Of a stretch of DNA of 45,777 bases, positions 1-9,264 are shown piece by piece; position 1 is the stretch's first letter, and each line of letters opens with the position of its first letter. A model generated the notes under the pieces. It made no database searches, was not told the DNA's origin, and saw only the letters and a list, made by a program, of their open reading frames with translations. Position numbers and translations under genes: made by a program. Location: positions 1-45,777 of the forward strand of contig NZ_JAHFRY010000018.1 of assembly GCF_023266035.1 (NCBI RefSeq). The letters are read 5' to 3'. Source of the DNA: Nevskia sp. GTDB lineage: Bacteria > Pseudomonadota > Gammaproteobacteria > Nevskiales > Nevskiaceae.

Positions 1-581
1 CGTTCATCTTCGGTGACAGGGTTAGCCGCAACCTGAGACCACGTTATACCACCATCAGTGGTGGACAAAAAGAGGCCATAGGCCCCAACTGCATATCCTC
101 GATTAGCATCGATGAACAACACATCGAAGAGAGGTTTATTCAAATCCGGCTGGAAGTTCTGCAGTATCCAGGTTATGCCGCCATCAGAGGTATGAAGTAT
201 CACCGAATCGTGACCAACAGCCCAACCATTTTTTGTATCTGTAAAGGTCACACTCGTCAAAAGACTGTCCACAGGCGTTTTAGCCTGCAACCATTTTCTT
301 GCATCCGCCGACACAAGAATATGCCCCCGGTTGCCAACAGCAACATAGCGTTCGCCGGTATTGACGACTTTAACGAGTGGACTACTGGGTGCCTTGACAG
401 CCATTTCCACAACATGAGGCTGCGTCGAAGATGAAGCAACCGATGAGGCTTGAATTTCCGCTGTATCCAGACTTCCTGCCGCAACATCAGGTGCCTCCCC
501 TTGAGACATCGCCGACATTGACAGGGCAACGAGGCTTAGCCCGAAGCTCATGCTTACCGATTTTTTACAGTGCTCAGTCAT
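1..581 (-). CDS. YCF48/BNR-repeat protein, partial (3' end outside window)
   Basis: This reading frame is absent from the ORF track because it runs off the window edge. Read from ATG at 581 it gives MTEHCKKSVSMSFGLSLVAL, a short basic and hydrophobic secretion signal, then a low-complexity Ser/Ala stretch. After that come repeats of the form 'GWAVGHDSVILHTSDGGITW' and 'GYAVGAYGLFLSTTDGGITW', the beta-propeller blade signature of the YCF48/photosystem II assembly-factor-like family. Such proteins in non-photosynthetic bacteria are commonly encoded beside DUF1302, DUF1329 and MMPL-type RND genes, as here. The start lies 41 nt after the DUF1302 stop on the same strand, so it is probably the last gene of that unit. 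A periplasmic or outer-membrane accessory role is inference; the C-terminal blades are missing only because the window ends. Confidence 0.85.
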   Translation of the reverse strand, partial: MTEHCKKSVSMSFGLSLVALSMSAMSQGEAPDVAAGSLDTAEIQASSVASSSTQPHVVEMAVKAPSSPLVKVVNTGERYVAVGNRGHILVSADARKWLQAKTPVDSLLTSVTFTDTKNGWAVGHDSVILHTSDGGITWILQNFQPDLNKPLFDVLFIDANRGYAVGAYGLFLSTTDGGITWSQVAANPVTEDE

Positions 582-622
582 TATCTTTGCCCGATAGCAG
601 GATCTGTTACAGCGGAAGTTCT

Positions 623-3130
623 TTAGAACTGATATTTGAGGAAGAAGCCGATGTTGTCACGATCGCGAATGCTGTTGTTTGCACCACCACGCGTGTACAT
701 ATTGTAAGTAATGGACAACGACGTGGCCTTCTCGTAGCGGATCTCAAAAATCGAATTCAGCTGAATACGGCCCTCGACGAAGTTAGCACCTGGCCCCGGC
801 GAGTTATGGTAGACGTCGTGCTGAAAGATCAGAATGGGCTGAATCGAAATGCCGGGAAGCACGGATTCATAACTGATTCTGCTGACCACGCGATACCCAC
901 CTGCTAGTGCATGCGCGAACTGATTGCGGCTTGCCTGGTAGGGGTTGAAGCGCAAGCCATCCCCACCGATCGAACATGCTGGATTTGTCGAGCAAGCAAG
1001 TCTGGAACCATCGGCACCACTGCCATCGGCACCCGCCGAGGCATGTGTCGACGCGCCAAACGGCCCCTCAATCTGCAATTGATCATACTTCGGGAGATTC
1101 AGGACATGGGTCGCAGCCACTTCGTACAACAAAATGACTTGATCCGCGCCAATCCAGTTTTCCGAGCCACCCAAGACACGCGTGGCCCCAAAAGCGTATT
1201 GCATGACCTTGCCAGGAATCCAGCCCTGGATGTAGGAGTTCGGTGCATTCTCGCCGATAGTTCCACCACGATACGGAGTAATGAAATTGGGAAAGGAGCG
1301 AGCCGAACCGGGAACCGATCCCACGAGCAGGCTTAGATTGTCCGGATACGGGTTATTGCCATTCTCGTCAACAAAGTTATTACTTGGATATAGAGAATAA
1401 GAATTTCCTCCATTTTCAGTGAATGCAATGGTATTGGTGGTTCCACGGCAGCCGATGGTCTGGTCATGGCATCGAGACAATGTAGGCCCAAACGCCGCAA
1501 AGGCAAGATCCACTACTGATACCTGCAAAGGCAAATTTGGCCGATACGAGATTTCACCTTGATAGGAGTAATCACCATAAGTCGTATTGAAGCTGAATCC
1601 GAATAATTTTCTATTTTCAGGATAAGACAACTGGATGCGTGCTGTATCGAACGGCACAGCGTCAGAAATTTGCAGCCCAGGGCGTGGCAGGAGAAGATTT
1701 GCAAATCCCAGCAGAGAACCACCCAAGTCTTGCAAAACCAGTGGGTTCGTGGCAATCAATTGCGCAGCCTCTTGAACAATCTGACTGCTGCTGCTCGTGT
1801 TCAATGCAATTGGAAGATTCGGACAGTAAGAAAGAAACGTCGTGGAACTGACAGCATCCATACCGAACGCATTCCCTTCACGGCGCGCGCAACTGGCATC
1901 CGTTGCATACGTACTCGCATAAGGAAGTTTGGAATGATAGTTCATGAAGTACAGACTGAGATCTGTACCGTTATTCAACCATTCGGCAAAATGCGTCAAT
2001 TTGAAACCGAACTGCCCGCTGTCCTTGGCCTCACGATCGGGCAGACGCGGGATGCGTAGAGCCGTTGGCGTGATTGTAGTCAACGGGTTGTCCAGCCTGC
2101 CGCCTGCCAAGCCTTCGAGATCATCCGCTGCGGAGCCAAAACTGGCGTTAACTGCATCACGCTGATTGGGGGTGCCAACATCAATGAACGAGTTGAATGT
2201 CCCCGGTGTCGGCACCTCAACGATGCGGGACTCGAATTGGTAATAACCTTCGATCGAAAGGCTGTCTACGATGTTCGTGGACATCCGCAGCATGTTGACC
2301 GGAATATAAAGATCTTCCAATAGGCCGTTGCCGCTGCGGAAGAACGCATTTGCATTGATAGGCTGGGCCTGATTGATTGAATTCACGATCGCGACGGTAG
2401 CTTCACCCCATTGCACCGTCTGGCGCCCCAGACGAACCTGCAGTTGCCGATCACCTGGAAGGGAAAACCTACCGAAGAAGTTGGTGTCAAGCGGCTGATA
2501 CCTCAAGCCGATCTGCTGGGCTTCGTCCTCGTTGCGGGCTTCCTCAAAGGCACCACCGGGTCCGTAAACCTGATCATAGTAGCGATTCGAAGGGCTGCCG
2601 CCGTTGATGCCGACTCCACCGCCGGATATTCCGACACTAGAAAAATTTCCACTCGTGATCCGATTCCGGTATTTCACTTTGCCGTGGTACAGCGCCGGAT
2701 CGTAGATGGCTCGTCCTCGATAGAAAAAGCCATAGTCGCCGGATTCGATCTTGAGATCATGCGTCCAGACGATCGGGGACTGTGTGATGTCGCCGCGGTC
2801 GAAATTAAGATCGCCGTCATCAAAGTTAAGGGATGGTGCGCCCGGAGACCGACGCAATTGCTCGGCAGGATAAGTCTGCGTTCGGTTCAAGCCCTGGCAA
2901 AGCTGATAGACACCCGTGCATACGTTGGGATTAATGTTTGCCTTTCCTATCAGGCGGCTATCCCGTTCTTCGATACGAAACGCTGCACCTGCGGTTAGCG
3001 TCTGATTGAGAACCGCGTTGAAATCCTGATCCAGAAACTTCACATCCAGTTCAACCGCCGATGCAGCCATCGACCAAAATCCAACTCCCAAAGCACCAAA
3101 TATCCAAACGTGAGCACTTTTCTGCTTCAT
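623..3130 (-). CDS. DUF1302 family outer-membrane protein
   Basis: The protein is about 835 residues. I prefer the start MKQKSAHVWIFG over the ORF-track start 11 codons upstream, because GGGGGAAA lies just ahead of it and the shorter form begins directly with a signal peptide (hydrophobic core, cleavage near AASA-VELDV). The mature protein is rich in alternating polar and aromatic strands. It contains DUF1302 hallmarks such as 'GRQTVQWGEATV' and ends in ...FFLKYQF, a terminal Phe typical of outer-membrane beta-barrels. It is the partner of the DUF1329 and RND genes upstream in the same direction. A role as outer-membrane channel or receptor for a hydrophobic compound is inference; no substrate is visible. 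Base composition is noticeably more AT-rich than in the rest of the window. Confidence 0.9.
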   Translation of the reverse strand: MKQKSAHVWIFGALGVGFWSMAASAVELDVKFLDQDFNAVLNQTLTAGAAFRIEERDSRLIGKANINPNVCTGVYQLCQGLNRTQTYPAEQLRRSPGAPSLNFDDGDLNFDRGDITQSPIVWTHDLKIESGDYGFFYRGRAIYDPALYHGKVKYRNRITSGNFSSVGISGGGVGINGGSPSNRYYDQVYGPGGAFEEARNEDEAQQIGLRYQPLDTNFFGRFSLPGDRQLQVRLGRQTVQWGEATVAIVNSINQAQPINANAFFRSGNGLLEDLYIPVNMLRMSTNIVDSLSIEGYYQFESRIVEVPTPGTFNSFIDVGTPNQRDAVNASFGSAADDLEGLAGGRLDNPLTTITPTALRIPRLPDREAKDSGQFGFKLTHFAEWLNNGTDLSLYFMNYHSKLPYASTYATDASCARREGNAFGMDAVSSTTFLSYCPNLPIALNTSSSSQIVQEAAQLIATNPLVLQDLGGSLLGFANLLLPRPGLQISDAVPFDTARIQLSYPENRKLFGFSFNTTYGDYSYQGEISYRPNLPLQVSVVDLAFAAFGPTLSRCHDQTIGCRGTTNTIAFTENGGNSYSLYPSNNFVDENGNNPYPDNLSLLVGSVPGSARSFPNFITPYRGGTIGENAPNSYIQGWIPGKVMQYAFGATRVLGGSENWIGADQVILLYEVAATHVLNLPKYDQLQIEGPFGASTHASAGADGSGADGSRLACSTNPACSIGGDGLRFNPYQASRNQFAHALAGGYRVVSRISYESVLPGISIQPILIFQHDVYHNSPGPGANFVEGRIQLNSIFEIRYEKATSLSITYNMYTRGGANNSIRDRDNIGFFLKYQF

Positions 3131-3190
3131 TTCTGTTTCCCCCAATTCGCACAAGATAGCCAAGGTTCCCGGCTTTATTGAAAGCCAGTG

Positions 3191-3221
3191 AAAATCCGGG
3201 TTACAACTTTCGTAACCCGGA
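3191..3221 (-). terminator. Intrinsic terminator or attenuator between DUF1329 and DUF1302 genes
   Basis: There is a perfect 10-bp inverted repeat, TCCGGGTTAC / GTAACCCGGA, with a 7-nt loop. Read on the minus strand it is followed directly by TTTT, as in a Rho-independent terminator. It lies 27 nt beyond the DUF1329 stop and about 60 nt before the DUF1302 start. It would reduce read-through from the RND-DUF1329 transcript into DUF1302-YCF48. The T run is short, so partial attenuation is likelier than a full stop. Confidence 0.7.
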
Positions 3222-3247
3222 CTCGTGCCTACTGCGCAGCCTTAACT

Positions 3248-4609
3248 TTACTTCGATGTCCGCTTCTGAACCGTATCAGCACTGAAGTCGTCATCACTGA
3301 AAGTCACCGTCTGGTCATACGGCTGATCTTCGTTATTCATCGCCGTCACGAAGTAACGACCTGAATCGAAGTGATAGATCACTTCTGGCTGCGTCGTCGC
3401 AGCGAGTACGTTCGCATACTGAATCAGGTGGCCTTCCTGGAACTGCAGGAGTTTGCCCTGCTGATCATAGTCATCGATCGCGACGATATTCCAGGTATCT
3501 TCATCGAAATACATCGTCCGCTTCTTGAAAGTATGGCGCTGTTCCGGTTTGTTGTTTGCTTCAACAACCCAGACACGATGCAGCTCGTAGCGCGGAAGAT
3601 CAGTATTGACGTGATTCGGACGCGCAATATCCTTGTACTTGACCGATGGCCCCGCGATCTTGTAGCTGTTATACGGGATATACATTTCCTTCTTGCCGAC
3701 GAGCTTCCATGTAAAGCGCTCGAGCACGCCGTTGTACATATCGACCTGATCGTAGAACTGATGGCCGTCGGTGCCTTCATACGGGTTATCGCAGCAGACT
3801 GCTGGTGCGCGGCGGATGCGCTTCAGCACCGGCGCATACAACCATGCGGACCGGCCCTCAGGTCCAAACCCTGCCTTTTCGTGGACCAGAATGAAAGTTC
3901 CGGCAACACGCGGCGGCGAGATCGTTTCCGACAGATAGCGCAGGAAGTCCGCACCCGGCTTCAACTCGATCGGCGTCTTGTTATTGATATTCGAGTAGTA
4001 GAACTTAACATCCTCGACCACTTTGGTCTGAGAGAATTTTCCGTCCTGCTGAACAATCATCTGATTGTTATAACGCCGTTGGGCGCCACCGCGGTACTTC
4101 ACGCGATGATTCCAAACCGGCTCTGCTCCGCTTTGTGGAATCGGGAACGGGAAGCCTACGAAAGCGCCCTTCGGATTGTCGACGCCGTCGAGCTCAGCGC
4201 GCGTTGCGTTCAGCTTTGTCTCATCAAGCAGCTTGTCCGGGAACGTATACTTTCGGTGTGATGGGTATACCTGCATCTTGTAGGTGCCTGGATAACGCTT
4301 GAACAATTCCTTGTGGCCTTCGGACAGTTTGTCCGCGTACTTGGCGACGTCTTTCGCCTCGATCACCATCAACGGCTTTTCATTGGCCAACTCCGGATCG
4401 TTCGCATACTCGCCCTTGAGTGCGCCGCGCGCCTTCTGCGGTGTCCAGGCCGGAATCGTGCCTTCCTTGTTGCCAGCCTTTTCGGCACCGACTGGCGTCA
4501 GCTCCTTGCCGAGCTTGGCGGCTTCCTCAGGGCTGACCTTCGCGTATGCCGGTGCGGTCATTGCCACCAACGCCGCCATCAATGACGACATCCAAATTCG
4601 CTTCTTCAT
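3248..4609 (-). CDS. DUF1329 family periplasmic/outer-membrane lipoprotein-sorting-like protein
   Basis: The protein has 453 residues. It starts with a clear Sec signal peptide (MKKRIWMSSLMAALVAMTAPAYA), then KVSPEEAAKLGKELTPVGAEKAGN, the characteristic start of DUF1329 proteins ('GxELTPxGAExAGN'). The rest fits the family: a region ending 'WLYAPVLKRIRRAP' and a C-terminal part with 'TMYFDEDTWNIVAIDDYD'. DUF1329 is related to the LolA/LolB fold, which binds lipid in a half-barrel. It lies 189 nt downstream of the RND gene and upstream of DUF1302. The inferred role is a periplasmic shuttle between the RND pump and the DUF1302 barrel. The family call is secure; the cargo is unknown. Confidence 0.92.
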   Translation of the reverse strand: MKKRIWMSSLMAALVAMTAPAYAKVSPEEAAKLGKELTPVGAEKAGNKEGTIPAWTPQKARGALKGEYANDPELANEKPLMVIEAKDVAKYADKLSEGHKELFKRYPGTYKMQVYPSHRKYTFPDKLLDETKLNATRAELDGVDNPKGAFVGFPFPIPQSGAEPVWNHRVKYRGGAQRRYNNQMIVQQDGKFSQTKVVEDVKFYYSNINNKTPIELKPGADFLRYLSETISPPRVAGTFILVHEKAGFGPEGRSAWLYAPVLKRIRRAPAVCCDNPYEGTDGHQFYDQVDMYNGVLERFTWKLVGKKEMYIPYNSYKIAGPSVKYKDIARPNHVNTDLPRYELHRVWVVEANNKPEQRHTFKKRTMYFDEDTWNIVAIDDYDQQGKLLQFQEGHLIQYANVLAATTQPEVIYHFDSGRYFVTAMNNEDQPYDQTVTFSDDDFSADTVQKRTSK

Positions 4610-4798
4610 CTATCGATCTCTCTTGCTCGTTGAACGACTGTTGGTTACCGCGTCCCATCGTCGGCGCACCAGCGACATTGACGCGGCATCGCACAAACCG
4701 GATTACTCCGATTTCCTCCTGCTGAGCTGCGGGTGCCAAAGCTCAGAGCCATCGACCCCTCAGCCTATCTCGTAAGACAATTTGTAATTTTTCTTGCG

Positions 4799-7426
4799 CT
4801 ACTTCGCAGAGGCCTTAGCTGCTGCAGCCTCAGCCTTTGCAGCTTCCTTCGCAGCCTTCGCTATCAGCTTCTCGGGCTTAAGCAAAAAGTAGGCAAAAGC
4901 TGGCAGCAGCAGAACCGCAGCGACAGCATTGGCTACGAACATGATGGTCAACAGAATGCCCATGTCGACCTGGAACTGCAGGCCCGAAAACAACCAGGTG
5001 CAGACCGAACCAGCCAGCGCCAACGAGGTGAACACCACCGCCTTGCCGGTCTGGTGCAGGGTCTGCTTGTAGGCATCGCGCAGGCTCATGCCGTTCTTCA
5101 CGCACTCCTCGAGCACCGAATAGATGTAAATGCCGTAGTCGACTCCGATGCCCGCCGCAAAAGCAGCCACCGGCAATGTCGAGACCTTTACACCGATCTG
5201 CAGCCAGACCATCACGGCATAGGACATCACCGACACCAATGCCAGCGGGAACAGCACACAGATGACGCTTGAAATGGTGCGGAACGAGATGAACACGCAC
5301 AGCGCGATGCCGGCGTAGACCCAGAACAGCACGGTCGGCTCGGTTTCGGCGACGACATCATTAACCGCCGCCATGACGCCGACATTGCCTGTCGCCTTGC
5401 TGAACTTGACCGGCGAGTCAGCGGGCTGTTCGGCAATGAACTTGTCGATTCCGGAGACGATCCCGTCTATGGTTTCTGCTTTATGGTCGGCAGTGAAGAT
5501 GAACACCGGAATGGCGCTGCAGTCTTCATTCAGTAAACCCGTAGAGCTAGGAAAAGGTTGGACCGTGATTACCAGCGCCCCACTCTCCCGAGGAAGAACG
5601 TTCCATTTCGGATTCGATTCGCCATAGGCATTGAATACTTTCCTCTGAGCCTGCGGCAGCGACAGCGTCGACTGCACGCCAGGCGTGTTCTGCATTCGCC
5701 ACGAAAAACGATCGATATTCTCGATGATGCCATGGTCGATGCAACCATCAGCTTTCGACTCTGCGATCACCTTCATCACGTCAACGCCGATCGAGAAATT
5801 GTCGACAATCGTCTTAGAGTCGCGATTGTAACGAGAATCAGGACGCAGCTCTGGAACGCCGTCAAGCAACTCGCCGATCTTCAGATCCTTCGCAACGTGA
5901 TCATTGTAGAGATAGAAACCGATGGACAACACAATGGTGCCGATCGCAAAAGGCTTCAGAGTAAGCGTGGAAACAGCGCTCCAGATTGGCTCGAAGATGC
6001 GGTCACGACGCGCCTGGTGAGCCCGGAATTCGACCGGGTTGCTGATCTTCGCGTAGGACAGCAGACAGGGCAGCAGCATCTTCTTGCAGAAGATGATCGC
6101 GACAAGGCCGAACATGGCGTTGACCGCCATTTCCTGAACGATGCCGATCGGCACCAGCAAGATGGTGCCGAAGCCGACGACATTGGTCAGCACCGCTGAA
6201 ATACCCGGCACGACAAGACGCCGGTAGGTCGCCCGCGACGCTGCAAAACTGTCGAGACCATGATCGGCGACTTCGTAAAGCCAGAAGCTGGTGATCTGGA
6301 TGCCATGCGACACACCGATCGACAGCACCAGAAACGGCACCAGGATACCGAACGGATCCAGCGCATAGCCGAACAGATGCAGCATGCCGAGTTCCCAGAT
6401 TACCGCCAGCACTGCGCAGGACAACGGGATCAGCGCGATCAGCGCGGAGCCGGTGTACAGCGTCAGCAGCATCCAGGTCAGCGCCAGAGTGAGAAAGAAA
6501 AACCCAACCACTTCGAGCAGCGAGTCGGCAACGTCGCCAACGACCTTCGCAAAGCCGATAATGTGAATATCAATATCGGGATTGAAATTCGGGTTGGCGA
6601 CTTCGGCAACATCGAAATCACTGCCTTCCAGTTCAAACACCTGGCTACTTCCATCGGCAGCCTCGGTATCGACGACGATGGTCTTGAACCGGAAAAAGAG
6701 GCTGCGCGGGTCGTGATACTCCCGCCTGACCACCTCGCCCGCCTTCAAAGGCTCGTGGTCGGCCTTCAACCGGTATTCGTACATCTTCGAATTAATGTAC
6801 TTCTGGCGGATGTCCTCGATGACACCTGCCGTCTTGATGTAGTCGATGGTTTTTCCGGTGATCGGGTCTTTTTCGAGCAGTTCCGAAAAGATCATCGCGC
6901 CGCGCTGATCGTTGGCGACCAAGCGACCGATGATGCCGGCCTTCGATACATTGGCCTTGACCTTGTCGAGGTTCTCCGGCGTCGGCGTGAAATCCGCCGA
7001 GATCACGTTGCCGCCGGCGAAGCCTTCTTCGACGACTTCCAGATAACGCACGTCCGGCGTGAAGATCGAACTGACTCGAGCGCGATCGGTGCCCGGCAGG
7101 AAGGTGACCGAGTCGGTTACTGCCCTCAGCGTGTTCATGAACGCCGGGTTGTAGATGTCCTTTTCCTTTTTCTCAGTGACTGCGAACAACACCACGTTCG
7201 CACCACCGAATTCCTTTTCGTACTGCTTGAATACCTTGATGTACGGATGGCCAAGCGGCAACTGCTTCTCGAAGCCGGAATCGACCTTGAGGTGAAGCGC
7301 CTGCCAGACCATGAAAATTGTTACCGCCGCCAATACCAGCAAGGTGCGGCCGCGGTTACCAAACACGATCGGCTCAGTGACACGGACAAACAGTTTGGAA
7401 AATTTGCCTTGCGCTTCTGAATGCAT
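4799..7426 (-). CDS. RND-superfamily transporter, MMPL type
   Basis: The protein has 875 residues with the MmpL/HpnN-like layout: one N-terminal membrane helix, a large periplasmic domain, a block of helices (around 'FGILVPFLVLSIGVSHGIQI'), a second periplasmic domain and a second helix block ('AAFAAGIGVDYGIYIYSVL'). The motif GVDYGIY matches the conserved GxDYxxx segment of the proton-relay helices. The C terminus is an Ala/Lys-rich tail (AKEAAKAEAAAAKASAK), probably cytosolic. GGGGG lies 6 nt before the start. As first gene of the envelope module it is likely the energised inner-membrane component working with DUF1329 and DUF1302 proteins. Transport direction and cargo cannot be read from sequence; a lipid or lipid-like substrate is inferred from the family and from the catabolic genes next door. 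Confidence 0.93.
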   Translation of the reverse strand: MHSEAQGKFSKLFVRVTEPIVFGNRGRTLLVLAAVTIFMVWQALHLKVDSGFEKQLPLGHPYIKVFKQYEKEFGGANVVLFAVTEKKEKDIYNPAFMNTLRAVTDSVTFLPGTDRARVSSIFTPDVRYLEVVEEGFAGGNVISADFTPTPENLDKVKANVSKAGIIGRLVANDQRGAMIFSELLEKDPITGKTIDYIKTAGVIEDIRQKYINSKMYEYRLKADHEPLKAGEVVRREYHDPRSLFFRFKTIVVDTEAADGSSQVFELEGSDFDVAEVANPNFNPDIDIHIIGFAKVVGDVADSLLEVVGFFFLTLALTWMLLTLYTGSALIALIPLSCAVLAVIWELGMLHLFGYALDPFGILVPFLVLSIGVSHGIQITSFWLYEVADHGLDSFAASRATYRRLVVPGISAVLTNVVGFGTILLVPIGIVQEMAVNAMFGLVAIIFCKKMLLPCLLSYAKISNPVEFRAHQARRDRIFEPIWSAVSTLTLKPFAIGTIVLSIGFYLYNDHVAKDLKIGELLDGVPELRPDSRYNRDSKTIVDNFSIGVDVMKVIAESKADGCIDHGIIENIDRFSWRMQNTPGVQSTLSLPQAQRKVFNAYGESNPKWNVLPRESGALVITVQPFPSSTGLLNEDCSAIPVFIFTADHKAETIDGIVSGIDKFIAEQPADSPVKFSKATGNVGVMAAVNDVVAETEPTVLFWVYAGIALCVFISFRTISSVICVLFPLALVSVMSYAVMVWLQIGVKVSTLPVAAFAAGIGVDYGIYIYSVLEECVKNGMSLRDAYKQTLHQTGKAVVFTSLALAGSVCTWLFSGLQFQVDMGILLTIMFVANAVAAVLLLPAFAYFLLKPEKLIAKAAKEAAKAEAAAAKASAK

Positions 7427-7509
7427 CGATTACCCCCGTTAACGAATGATCTCGGCCTATTGCCCATGGCTGACCGTATTTTTTTAATGCCGTTTTTATA
7501 CGACGGTTT

Positions 7510-7523
7510 CTAACGAACGTTAG
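7510..7523. promoter_or_regulatory. Inverted repeat CTAACG-AA-CGTTAG, candidate operator
   Basis: The repeat has 6-bp perfect arms with a 2-nt spacer and sits in the 354-nt divergent intergenic region between the RND gene and the aldehyde dehydrogenase. On the minus strand it is followed 9 nt later by TATAAA, a possible -10 box for the RND unit, so a bound protein would cover the -35 region. A related sequence (CTAACATTCGTT) occurs upstream of the esterase/BVMO genes at 39.46 kb. Dyad shape and position suit a TetR-type operator. Apart from this repeat and the plus-strand promoter, I see nothing gene-like in 7427-7780. Confidence 0.4.
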
Positions 7524-7722
7524 CTTATTTTGATCGCATCTTCAAGCCTATTCGAGATGAGGCGTTCGGTCTGCTGTCGTAATTTTGGCTTTGCCGGTCA
7601 ATCGAAGGTGCCTTTGCCGCAGAGCCAACCATCTCCGTGGGCTTGTCGAGCAATGGCACCGCTGAATTTCCTGCACATGAAGGCCCTTGGTAGCATAGGT
7701 TATAGAAATAACTAACAGTAGT

Positions 7723-7751
7723 TTGATTTTTTGCCAAGTTTCGCTTTTAAT
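7723..7751 (+). promoter_or_regulatory. Candidate sigma70 promoter for the aldehyde dehydrogenase unit
   Basis: TTGATT and TTTAAT are separated by exactly 17 nt, giving -35 and -10 boxes close to consensus. They end 29 nt before the ATG at 7781. The surrounding sequence is AT-rich compared with the genes. No strong Shine-Dalgarno sequence follows, so translation initiation may be weak. Confidence 0.45.
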
Positions 7752-7780
7752 GTCTGCCTTCGCGGCTCGATCAAATCAGC

Positions 7781-9256
7781 ATGCCAACGGAAACTGACCT
7801 CTTGACAACCTCGGTACCGCTTGTCCGTCCCGACAACCTGCACCTGGCAGGCGGCCATTCAGTTCGTGCCGTGTTCGAGTCACAGCAGACGACAGCACTG
7901 CGCTGGCGCTTATCGACGGTGGGGCAGCGAATCGCGAGGATCCGAAAATTGCGCGATGCGGTACTGGCAGCTGCGCCAGCGCTGCGAATCGCTGCAGCCG
8001 CTGACTTCCGCAAGCCGGAGGCCGAAGTCAATCTGACCGAGATTTTCACCGTAGTCTCCGAAGCCAACATGGCCATCCGTCGGCTGAAACGCTGGATGAA
8101 GCCAACGCGTGTCGGATTTTCTCCGTTGATGGCCGGAACGCGTGGAAGCATCGAGTACCAGCCACGTGGGCGCTGCTTAATCATCGCCCCCTGGAATTAC
8201 CCGGTGAACCTCAGCTTCTGCCCACTGGTCCTGGCACTCGCTGCTGGCAATACCGCGATTATCAAGCCTTCGGAAATGACGCCCAATCTTGCTGCTGAGA
8301 TGCAGAAGATCATTGATGAAAGCTTTCCGTCAGATGAAGTCGCGATGTTTCAGGGCGAATCCGACGTCGCTCAAGCGCTTCTCGATCTGCCATTTGATCA
8401 CATCTTCTTCACCGGAGCACCAGCTCTCGGCAAGGTGGTGATGGCTGCGGCGGCGCGACACCTCACCAGCGTGACCCTTGAACTGGGAGGCAAGAGTCCG
8501 ACCATCATCGATGCCAGCGCCGATCTCAAGGCCGCTGCACACAATGTGTGCTGGTCCAAGTTCATGAACAACGGCCAGACCTGCATCGCGCCCGACCACT
8601 TGTTCGTGCACGACTCGGTCGCCGACGAGTTCCTGGATCTGGTGCGCGAGCGGCTTGCGGAAGTCTTCGGCAAAGATGACGACGCGCGCTTCCGGTCGCC
8701 CGACCTCGCCCGCATCGTCAATGCCCGACACACATCGCGCGTGCGACGACTGCTGGACGATGCACGTGCGCGCGGTGCCACGGTCGTCGTCGGCGGCGAC
8801 GTAAGGGAAGAACACTGCTACGTCTCACCAACGGTGCTCGAAGGCGTACCCGCCGATGCCGCCATCCTGCAGGAGGAAATTTTCGGACCGCTGCTACCGG
8901 TGATCCGGTTTGACGAACTCGACGCGGTCATCGACCGCATCAACGGCGGCGACAAACCGCTTGCGCTGTACGTCTGGGGCAAGGACCGTGCACGCATCCG
9001 CCGCGTGCTGGACCGCACCTCCTCGGGCGGAGCCTGCGTCAACAACACCGTCGTCCAAGCATTGCATCCCCTGCTGCCATTTGGTGGCGTCAATTATTCG
9101 GGGCTTGGCAGCACGCACGGGGAGTTCGGATTTCGAGCGTTCTCTCATGCCAGAGCAATTGCCGACACCCGCGTCGGGATGGTGCATCTGTTCTTTCCGC
9201 CGTATACAGCGCGCGTGAAGCGGATCATCGAGATGACTTTGCGCTGGCTCACATGA
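7781..9256 (+). CDS. Class 3-type aldehyde dehydrogenase
   Basis: The protein has 491 residues. ALDH motifs are all present: IIAPWNYPV near 134-142, the glycine turn TGAPALGK (211-218), the general base in LELGGKSP (Glu234) and the catalytic Cys268 in NGQTCIAP. The tail ...MVHLFFPPYTARVKRIIE is typical of the ALDH3/coniferyl-aldehyde dehydrogenase group, which oxidises medium and long-chain or aromatic aldehydes to acids with NAD(P)+. It is the first plus-strand gene after the divergent intergenic region and leads into the thiolase operon. It probably feeds an aldehyde-derived acid into the downstream acyl-CoA pathway. The ATG at 7781 lacks an obvious Shine-Dalgarno, so the exact start is less certain than the family. 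Confidence 0.93.
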   Translation: MPTETDLLTTSVPLVRPDNLHLAGGHSVRAVFESQQTTALRWRLSTVGQRIARIRKLRDAVLAAAPALRIAAAADFRKPEAEVNLTEIFTVVSEANMAIRRLKRWMKPTRVGFSPLMAGTRGSIEYQPRGRCLIIAPWNYPVNLSFCPLVLALAAGNTAIIKPSEMTPNLAAEMQKIIDESFPSDEVAMFQGESDVAQALLDLPFDHIFFTGAPALGKVVMAAAARHLTSVTLELGGKSPTIIDASADLKAAAHNVCWSKFMNNGQTCIAPDHLFVHDSVADEFLDLVRERLAEVFGKDDDARFRSPDLARIVNARHTSRVRRLLDDARARGATVVVGGDVREEHCYVSPTVLEGVPADAAILQEEIFGPLLPVIRFDELDAVIDRINGGDKPLALYVWGKDRARIRRVLDRTSSGGACVNNTVVQALHPLLPFGGVNYSGLGSTHGEFGFRAFSHARAIADTRVGMVHLFFPPYTARVKRIIEMTLRWLT

Positions 9257-9264
9257 TCCCACGC

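Noticed and set aside
4722-4746. CTGAGCT / AGCTCAG hairpin between the RND and DUF1329 genes
   Set aside because: 7-bp stem with an 11-nt loop and no T run on either strand; not convincing as a terminator.
7525-7737. Short ORFs on both strands in the RND/aldehyde dehydrogenase intergenic region
   Set aside because: No ribosome-binding sites or recognisable sequence; the region better fits a divergent promoter region.
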